In this document: positions 56,105 to 64,000 of the stretch, piece after piece
Layout of the letters: each line of letters begins with the position of its first letter
Numbering within the stretch: the first letter of the stretch is position 1
Source of the DNA: Lomentospora prolificans
Lineage: Eukaryota > Ascomycota > Sordariomycetes > Microascales > Microascaceae
DNA: 64,000 nt
Assembly: GCA_029532625.1 (NCBI GenBank)
Contig: JARFXM010000004.1
Span: 930,001 to 994,000, forward strand
Reading direction: 5' to 3'
Program-made: the position numbers and the translations under genes
The notes under the pieces: generated by a model
Databases searched by the model: none
Seen by the model: only the letters and a program-made list of their open reading frames with translations
What the model was told of the DNA's origin: nothing

Positions 56105-57547
56105 ATGTCGGTTCTTATAGAGACAAGTTCGGGCGACATAGTAATTGATTTGCTTGTCGATTATGCTCCGAAACTCTGTGAGAACTTCCTTAAGCTCTGT
56201 AAGATAAAATACTACAACTTCGCGCCCATTCACTCTATCCAGAAGAATTTCTCCTTCCAGACAGGCGACCCTCTCGGTCCATTATCGTCCGCATCTGATG
56301 GCGGTACATCTATCTGGGGCCTTATTTCCGGAGACAAGTCTGCAAAATCATTTCCTGCCCTTTTCCACCCAAAGCTAAAGCATGCCGAGAGAGGCACGGT
56401 TAGCATGGCGACCGCTCCATTGCCATCAGATCCCGACACAAGAGTCGCCGCCTCGCAGTTTATCGTCACGCTTGGTGACGATACCGACTACCTCGACGGA
56501 AAGGCCGCCATTTTTGGTAAAGTAGTGGAGGGCTTTGACGTACTAGACAAGATTAACACTGCCATCACTGATGAGCAAGGAAATCCGCTTGTCGACATTC
56601 GTATCAACCATACAATTATTCTCGATGACCCTTATCCGGACCCATCCGGCTTGCGCGAGCCTAGCAAATCCCCACAACCGACGAAGGCACAACTGGCGAC
56701 TGTGCGCATCGCTGACGAGGCCGCCCTCCATGAACAAGACGGGTTAGACGAAGAAGAAGTAGAACGGCGCCGACGAGAGCAGGATGCTAGAGCAAACGCC
56801 TTAACGCTCGAACTCATGGGTGACCTTCCATTTGCCGAAGTTAAGCCTCCCGAAAATGTACTCTTCGTTTGCAAGTTGAACCCGGTTACGACGGATGAGG
56901 ATTTGGAGCTCATCTTTGGGCGCTTCGGTAAAATACTTAGCTGTGAGGTGATACGGGATAGGAAGACGGGCGATAGCCTCCAATATGCCTTCATCGAGTA
57001 TGAAGACAAGAGCGCGTGCGAGGCCGCGTATTCAAAAATGCAAGACGTTCTAATCGACGATCGTCGGATCCATGTCGATTTCTCGCAGAGTGTTAGCAAG
57101 CTTAGCGAAGCCTGGAGGAAGGATGAAACGCAAAAGCGAAAATCTAGGGCCAGAGGAGGTTACGGCGGAGCTGCGGAGCTAGAGAAGAGGAGACAGTACC
57201 GCGATGAGTACGATGACGAAGACAATGGAAAGTACGGCATGGTCTACGGCCAGGAGGAGATGAAGAGTCGCCATGATCGCGGCAGCCAACGTCATAGAGG
57301 AGATGCCGAGAGGGAGCGCTCATTTCGAGACGGCCGGCCTCAACAGAGGAGACGAAGCAGGAGCCGGAGTCGTAGTCCGTACCGTCGAACCAACGACCGC
57401 TATTCCGGCTCAAAGCATCGTGACCGGGGTCATGACGATAGACGCCATCACCGTGGAGATAGGAATCTGGATCGCAACCAAGATTACCGGCCCCGGGATG
57501 ACCGTAGACGCGATAGGGACCGTCCTGACAGGCGGGATAGGCGCTAA
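56105..57547 (+). CDS. Cyclophilin-RRM peptidyl-prolyl isomerase-like 4 (PPIL4/CYP6)
   Basis: Intronless, 480 aa. Residues 1-175 form a divergent cyclophilin domain (MSVLIETSSGDIVIDLLVDY, KNFSFQTGDP, GTVSMATA, SQFIVTLGDDTDYLDGKAAI, FGKVVEG, INHTIILDDPYPDPS). A linker with a charged helix (LDEEEVERRRREQDAR) precedes an RRM at about 250-328, with RNP2 VLFVCKLNP and RNP1 LQYAFIEYE. The tail is rich in Arg, Asp and Ser with an RS segment (RRRSRSRSRSPYRR). This order is the PPIL4/CYP6 family, whose members are nuclear and associate with spliceosomes or RNA polymerase II transcripts. The position of the catalytic Arg of classic cyclophilins is Ser here (HSIQKNF), so isomerase activity may be weak. 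The ATG context CCTACCATGTC is good. Confidence 0.94.
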   Translation: MSVLIETSSGDIVIDLLVDYAPKLCENFLKLCKIKYYNFAPIHSIQKNFSFQTGDPLGPLSSASDGGTSIWGLISGDKSAKSFPALFHPKLKHAERGTVSMATAPLPSDPDTRVAASQFIVTLGDDTDYLDGKAAIFGKVVEGFDVLDKINTAITDEQGNPLVDIRINHTIILDDPYPDPSGLREPSKSPQPTKAQLATVRIADEAALHEQDGLDEEEVERRRREQDARANALTLELMGDLPFAEVKPPENVLFVCKLNPVTTDEDLELIFGRFGKILSCEVIRDRKTGDSLQYAFIEYEDKSACEAAYSKMQDVLIDDRRIHVDFSQSVSKLSEAWRKDETQKRKSRARGGYGGAAELEKRRQYRDEYDDEDNGKYGMVYGQEEMKSRHDRGSQRHRGDAERERSFRDGRPQQRRRSRSRSRSPYRRTNDRYSGSKHRDRGHDDRRHHRGDRNLDRNQDYRPRDDRRRDRDRPDRRDRR

Positions 57548-60500
57548 ATTTTTGCTTCGGAGTCAACCGGCTTGCATTTTGAGCTAATTGACCACTCAGC
57601 GAAAGGCGTCGCTAACCATCAAGTCCCCCTTACCTCACCTGGGACATCTCGCGCGGAGTCCGGTAGAACAGCGAGCTTGAGCGTACTCCAAGTCTGGATT
57701 ACCCTTTCGAGCGTTCCAACTACTGGCCTGCGTTTACGGGGTGGACAGAGATTCACCGGCCCTTCATATCCAACATGTTTCATTTTTGTCGACTTTCATT
57801 ATCGACCACATTCTGCTATGCCCTCTACAGACCACATACAGGGTCGACTGCTATTCTTATCGAGGATCGGAACGAGGCATTTCAGGTCATACGTGGACTA
57901 TCTGCAGCACCACCGCATGCCATTCCTCGAGGCACCAAAACCTTATGGAAACTAGGATTGGCAGCTTCTCTCGGCTTCAGACATCTTCCATGTTGCTTAT
58001 TCTTTTTCCGGGGGCACTACATACATATAGTCGGGAGAAGGTGAGGGCCCTTGGATCTCTAGACCACATCGGCGCAGCTAGGGTGTTGCCTACCCTTGCA
58101 TACCAAAACCGACAACTCAGTATCGGCGTAAGGGGAGGGAGTAGAGTGTATATCACTATTAGCGGACACGCTTCGGACAGCAGCAGCTTGCCTTCATCCA
58201 GTCTTCCACCTTTCATATCTGCCAGGTGACCGTTTCATGAAGCCTGCCTCGTACTTGCGCCATTCATGCGAGGTTGTAGTCGGATTCATATACGCCTTTC
58301 TCGTATCTATGCTTTTCGTCAGGCATATCGACTTCTTCCTCTTCATAACGGTTTGACTGCATCCCTTATCTAAGGAGCAGCCACCACCCTGCAAGGGCCC
58401 CCGTGTACGGCCACTCCTAGCCTAGCCCCGACGCTCTGTTAAAAGATGCGGCATCAATCTCGGCGTATATTACCTTTCCCTCGCTGGGTTGACCTGTCAA
58501 TCAACTACTCCACAGGGGCCCAGTGTTACACTGCCCTCTCGATGACAACGTGTCGGACGGACAATTGATACTTTCCCCCCCACAGCCGGATGTTTGCTCC
58601 CGTCGTCAAAGGACACGAGAAGCCATGGCTCTTTTATCATACAAAAACCCCCAATACTGGGACTGCGGGGCGAGGTGGAGGCGTGCGCCCGACTTGCCAG
58701 GCACTGTATGCCTGTCGTGAACTTCAGTCATGTCACCCTCTTTCACAGGCCGTGCAATAGGAGCCATGATTCGCGTTGATCTCTTGAAAAGCCATGCAAA
58801 GGTCGAGGCCAACCGCCGTATTCCTCTTTCACGTTCTACTTTGGTCGCCTTTACCTTGGTCTCTTCTGAATTTAGAGAGGAAACAGCTGCCCGCCGATCC
58901 CTTGACAAAGGAGTCTGCATTGTGAGCTTCTACGCTTCTACTATCTACAATTTGATCTACATTCGACCGGGTTCTATGCTCAGTTGGCCCCTGTCAGCCA
59001 TCCGTAAGCCCATTACTATATAGCCCGGTCCCTCGACAATTCACTTCGCTTAATATATGTCCTGCGCATGGGTGAGTGGAAGGGCTTGTTTCGCGGCTGA
59101 GACACATCCTCATTTCTACTACAAGCTCAGTTCCCCGTTGCTTGGTGAGAGCCTACCGCGCTCAACGCCCCATCCGTATGATTACTTTCAGATACCGCCC
59201 ATGGCTCGTCCTCATGTTTGAAGAAGAATATTATCACATATACTAGCGAAATCAGGTATATAAAGACACCATGACTCAAAACCACCACTGACCAGTTGGG
59301 TACCGATTTTATGATTGGACGCCGGGGTTTCCTCGTACCAGCCGGGCTAATGATCGAGCTTGGCCGGGTGACACGACCCCCACGGGTACCGGCATTTAAC
59401 TTGGTGCCATTTTCATTATTCTACCCCAACTAGCGCTAGTCTTGATATCTTCCGACGAAGGGAAAGCGCAAGTCCCGGGGAGACGTAAGGAGCTCCCATA
59501 CGCTCCTCTTTGTACTACTCGGCGTACCTCTCCCAGCTGCCTATGTGTCAGGCTGAAGGGGAAAAGGGCACGAAGAGGAAACGTAGCTCGTGTTACACGC
59601 CGTGAGGCGAGAGCGTTGTCGTGTCGCTGCCATAATACGAGATGTTTAAGCCGGGGTGGTTGTTACATTTCGAAAGGACTTTCCAGAAGAGCTCCGTTCG
59701 GGGCTTGCCTCAGGCACTCATGCGTTGATCATATTTATCCACTGGTACGCTGATAGGAGGGACTTGAGATCAACGTCTGAATAGGAATGGACAACGGAGA
59801 TGCGCAACTGCAACGGTCTCCTGCTTCGAAAGCCTCGACGAATAGGCTGATACTTATTCTGAACATTGGCCAGACTCTGTCTAAACAAGGAATCGAACAC
59901 ACGAAGATTATCCCACCATCAAGGGGTTTGTTCTAGTGAGTTCATCTGGCTCTTGATCCAAGTCGTGATACCGCACGGCTATGTTATAGCAAGGCATTCC
60001 GCCGGCCCCCTATTGCTTCTTGAGGAATCGCCTTCCCTCCGACGCAACCCTCTCAACTTGCATGTTAGCATTGTACGCTCATTTCTTTGGCACGAAGCCA
60101 ACGGAAGCGTTCTAGAGAACGTTTCCCCCTCATAGTCCCATGAAGCTCCGTCGTTCTTTCGTGGCCGCTATCACCTGCTCGTATCTCACCGAACGGAGGG
60201 TTATGCCTCACGTCCAGACTGGCGACCCACTGGTGTGGCGAAAACTCCGAGGGCATGAGGGGGAGGCTCATCGAACCTTCTCTTCACACGTCACAGCTGG
60301 TCCACTGTTTTGCACGAAATGCTACGAGCACATGATTTCCAGATGGGGCTTTCGGGGGCGAAAGAATGCATATTTCTCTCTGACCAACCATATGTTGGTT
60401 ATTATGTTCTCCCCTAAGAGGGACCCCTTTCTTTGGCTGGAAATGCCACTATTGTGCCGTGTTATTGCCACGTCCTGGACTGCCGCTGGGAGCAGAGGGC

Positions 60501-60692
60501 CAGGCTGGGCTGGGTTGGAGCGCCCCAAGCAAGCAAGGTACGCGTAGGCGGACGGCAGTGTTGACGTTGCACAACTTTTTGCTAGCTTCACATATAAAGG
60601 GGCATCTGCGTGGTGGCTTGCTATATTGACAGCGCAGGATGAGACATCGCAATCCAATTCATTCGAAGGAAATGGAGACGAGGATGCAGACT

Positions 60693-60836
60693 GTATACTA
60701 CCTTTGCATCCGCTCATCTTCCGCAAGCTGCAACTTGTCTAGGGCGTCCGCCAAGGATTTCGCGTCGGAGGTCAGGAAGATCCACTTCTCGACGAAACGA
60801 CGAACGCGACCCTCTTCGCGGCCCATCATCGAAGCA
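60693..60836 (-). pseudogene. Possible isolated exon or gene relic
   Basis: On the minus strand a TTCCAG acceptor-like site near 60860 is followed by a frame reading MMGREEGRVRRFVEKWIFLT and then DAKSLADALDKLQLAEDERM, ending at a donor-like GTAGTA near 60697. The charged, helix-like composition is unlike the surrounding frames. I do not recognise the protein and cannot find convincing partner exons on either side. It could be a single exon of a small unknown gene, a decayed gene or chance. Confidence 0.2.
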
Positions 60837-62498
60837 TTCCCAGACAGACAGGCTGGAACACCCAATATCCTTGGATTCGCTCTAAAATCCACTTAGTGGC
60901 CTAAGATCAGCCGTCCCATCCCCGTACACTCCGTGGAACGGTGGTGGCGAAAGGCTTGAGGCCCAAATCTCATTTCCCCTGTGCCTCAGTTTGGGGACAA
61001 GATGCATTGCCGCATACTCGTGTAACTCCATCGTTCATCTCAATATTAGTTCTCCCTTGCTTAGGATCTTTGAAAAGGTTCTCAATAGTCTCTCTACGCG
61101 AGCCAGAATTAGTCTACTACAGGGCCACCAGGCGGCCGCTCCCGTTTTTTCTTCAGCGGCGCACTTTGCCTCCTGCATGTCAATTTTCCGCACGCTTTCG
61201 TTTTGCCTCCCGCGTCCACACCATCCATCTACGCTCCGTTCTTAGATGCGACTTGGCCGCCAATCTCATTTCTCACTTTAGGCGACAAACTTACAGCGCC
61301 TTGTTTGTTTCTAGTTGAGACCGCAATATCTAGTTATGTGCATTATGAGCTAGCCACTGGTTGGCTCGTCCAGACCACCATGCATGTTTGCTTGAGCTAT
61401 GCTTCTGCATACCCAAGATGACTTCTCGGACCCCAAATTCTTCATTTACATGCCACAACTTGTCATGTTAATCTTCTGGTCAGGGCAGAAAGACCGTCTT
61501 GTCACGGTGCACCCGCTATATCCAACTAGACCCGAGTGCGGTCACATCCACGTGTACCTCCCATCACCTACCTAATGAACCGAGATTGCGAGGCTGGGGG
61601 AGTCTACTTCACTCTTCATCCTTTTTACATACGGAAGCCTTAGAGGGAGACAAAGTCCAGCCGCAGAAGTGCCTCTGTGGTCTTGTTTACACGTCATTCG
61701 CTCGTATCGTTGCAGTGCATCCTCTAATAGGGGACGGGCAGGATTAGGCTTCGCGTGGCGGATGCGTCCCACGGGGTTCGTTTCTTCGCTTCCCGTCCAA
61801 CGATCCACAAAATTTACCATTCCCTCAGTGCGACAGCTACGCAGAAGAGTGTTGCCCCGTAACATAGGATCGAGTGTGCATTGTGCGTATTCACTAATGT
61901 TGGCGAAGATAGACCTGGGATCTTTGGGTGTGCACTTTGTGGTGTATCTGGCACCGGTATAATCGTTCTCTTCCCGGGACTCTCTTTCGAGGCACTTACA
62001 CCAGGCCCGTATCTCTCGTTCTCTCCCTCCTGTTATTATAGCCCTCAGCCCACGTTCCTGTTACGAGATCTAGTTACCCTCGATCCAGGGAGGGGTGTAA
62101 ACAGATGATTAACCAAGGAGAGGAAGTGTAGACGAAGCGAAAGTCCCTCGCTTTCTACTTCCCTTGCCTTTTCATATATGATGGTCATCAAATCTAAGCC
62201 TCAATCCATCACTTCTCAGGGAGTCACTAGCACTAGGTACGAGTGGCCTTTGTCCTTGCCCTCTTCAACAGTTTGTGGCCTAGTGGGATCTTGAAGCGAG
62301 GTGTTGACTAAAGTTGAATCTGGCTGTTATTCACCTCCTCTATCATCCTTGAACCATAGTCTACATGTCTCCCTGGGATGCGAGAGGTGGGGTCCGTAAG
62401 CCTGTGCCATCTTAAAACAATCATTTAGCTGGTCCTCTCGCGCTGGACACGGCTGCTCCGTCTGTCAGTTTGTTTGTCGTCGTCCAAACAAGGTAGTC

Positions 62499-62519
62499 TT
62501 TTTTTTTTTTTTTTTTTTT
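62499..62519. repeat. Poly-T homopolymer run (T21)
   Basis: Twenty-one T residues seen directly in the gene-poor right flank. Confidence 0.9.
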
Positions 62520-64000
62520 AGGCGTATCTTCGAATGAAACGTCGTCGATTCATCTGACAGCGGGATTGAAGCTGTACCTGGCTCAATATGGAAGGAAGCC
62601 TTCAATTCATCCTGTTGTCAGCCAGCCATTTTGGCGTGGTACGGTGAACACTAGGAGGGTTCACGATCTATTCCCCGTGGTTCGTACCATGCGGGAGTTT
62701 TTGCATTTGGTAAACCAATCGAGTGATTTTGAACCGGGTATGTGGCCAAGAACGAGGCAAGCGCCCATGATCGACCAGCTAGAATGAACCGGTGCTTGCC
62801 TGACGACGAGGGCTGGTTGGTGAACTCTTAGGGCTTTTCGTTTCCTACCCATGGGAAGAGAGTTTTCTGTTTCCTTCAACCTTGCTTGCCTATGCATGTG
62901 CATAAAAACCCGTTGGCTTCCCCCTTCCTCTCTATTCGCTGGTCGTCTCTGAGTTCATCGCCTCTATTGGCAAAATGTAGTGTGCCATAAGCAACCACCA
63001 CAATTTGACACCCTTGCCGTAGTCCAGAGTTCCCAAACGCGAGAAGCACGATATCGAGGACCCCTATCCCCAAGTATTGCGCAAACGCTTTGCTTTGCCT
63101 TCTATCCCCTATCTCACAATGTTCTATTGCAGGGCTTTCTCGCGTTTCGCCTGCCAGGCTGGGGAGGGTCATAGGAAAAGAGTACCCGGGCACACGGCAG
63201 GGCGTCTTTGGTGCGAATGTGGCGAGCAGAGGCCCCCAAACAGCAGCATACCGAGGGCCATAGCAGCTGGCGGAAGCCGGATTGTGCCTGGGCGATAGCT
63301 CAGGACGGGGACGGGCGTCCGCGTATCCTAAGGTATCCCCAACCAATGAGGCATACGCCCTCTCACCAAGCTTGCTTGATGCGTACCACTGCCTTCGCAC
63401 CGGCTTCCCTTCCCCATGCTATGCCTCCTTCCTCTGCCGCACACCCTCCCTTGTATTTGCTAACTCATTTTGCAGACAGTAAGGCATGCCTTTTATCTCC
63501 GTTGTTTGCTGATGCTCAGCCTGCTGTTTCCTGATAGGCAACATGTTCAAGTTTGACAGAGTGAAGCCATCCGCAACGTGACCGGAGAGGAACAGAAGAG
63601 CTTACTTAGCCAGAGTTAAAAGAACAACTCACTTCAAGCGATGAAGTGCCATCACAGATACATTGCCAAGATCACTACATGGAAAAGGGCAGAGTAGACT
63701 GTGAGTGATGAGGAGAAGGGAAGCTTGTCATTTGCATTTACCTCCTGTTTACTGATGCGGCGTCCCGCTTTCGTGAGCCCTCGTTCAGCAACTGGGGACA
63801 CATAACACAAGAACCGAGAAAGGGTTTACAACCTATGTATAATGGAGGGTGAAAAATGGAGGTAACAAATTAGAGGGAGGGAAGGGCCGAACAGGGCCCT
63901 TGAATTTCCCACAACGAAACTTTGGCCATGACAGAATGTTGTGATACTCTCACAGCGCAAGCGTGTGCATCTTGTTGAGATTCAATTTACGCAATCAGCT

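Larger units (their letters stand above)
57548..64000. other. Gene-poor right flank
   Basis: About 6.45 kb after PPIL4 with no securely supported gene. Frames are short and unrecognised. One segment on the minus strand (about 60695-60836) looks like an isolated exon and is listed separately. A T21 run lies at 62499-62519. Confidence 0.5.

Overview
The window is nuclear DNA from a filamentous ascomycete (Pezizomycotina, most likely a Sordariomycete). The evidence is short GT..AG introns of about 57-170 nt, often with CTAAC-type branch sites, long pyrimidine-rich leaders, mostly C/G third codon positions, and a gene set (KEX1, DRE2, VTC1, a C2H2 AHC1-like protein, a GPI-anchored Ser/Thr-rich protein) typical of that group. 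There is no operon structure and no prokaryotic element. Assignment to class rests on protein resemblance recalled from memory, not on a search.

Fifteen protein-coding genes can be supported; exon structures were worked out by hand from reading frames, splice signals and family conservation. From left to right: a gene-empty flank of about 10.4 kb; SFM1-like SPOUT arginine methyltransferase (-, five exons including an 18-nt micro-exon); KEX1 carboxypeptidase (+) converging on the Fe-S assembly factor DRE2 (-); a KpsF/GutQ-like sugar-phosphate isomerase (-); neutral ceramidase (+); a divergent pair, dynein light chain Tctex1 (-) and VTC1 (+), with three CACGTG boxes between them; an Alba-like nucleic-acid-binding protein (-); a second empty stretch of about 5 kb; an AHC1-like zinc-finger protein (+) with a long CT-rich leader; a GPI-anchored cysteine-rich surface protein (-); the nuclear poly(A)-binding protein Pab2 (+); the C2-WW-HECT ubiquitin ligase RSP5 (+) converging on the complex I PSST subunit NDUFS7 (-); a divergent pair, RNA polymerase I subunit RPA43 (-) and cyclophilin-RRM protein PPIL4 (+); and a last gene-poor flank of about 6.4 kb.

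The genes are ordinary housekeeping and secretory-pathway genes that do not form one pathway. Loose themes are RNA metabolism (Pab2, PPIL4, RPA43, Alba-like), iron-sulfur and respiratory biogenesis (DRE2, NDUFS7), and secretory or membrane turnover (KEX1, ceramidase, RSP5, VTC1, the GPI protein). There is no sign of a secondary-metabolite cluster, a recognisable intact transposon, an rRNA gene or a convincing tRNA gene. I did not find a clear new biological system. The most interesting items are a bacterial-type arabinose-5-phosphate isomerase fold with all four catalytic residues kept in a fungus, an intron that splits the codon of the RSP5 catalytic cysteine, a cluster of CACGTG boxes between Tctex1 and VTC1, a quasi-palindrome centred on CACGTG upstream of the ceramidase, and an in-frame stop-free intron in the ceramidase.
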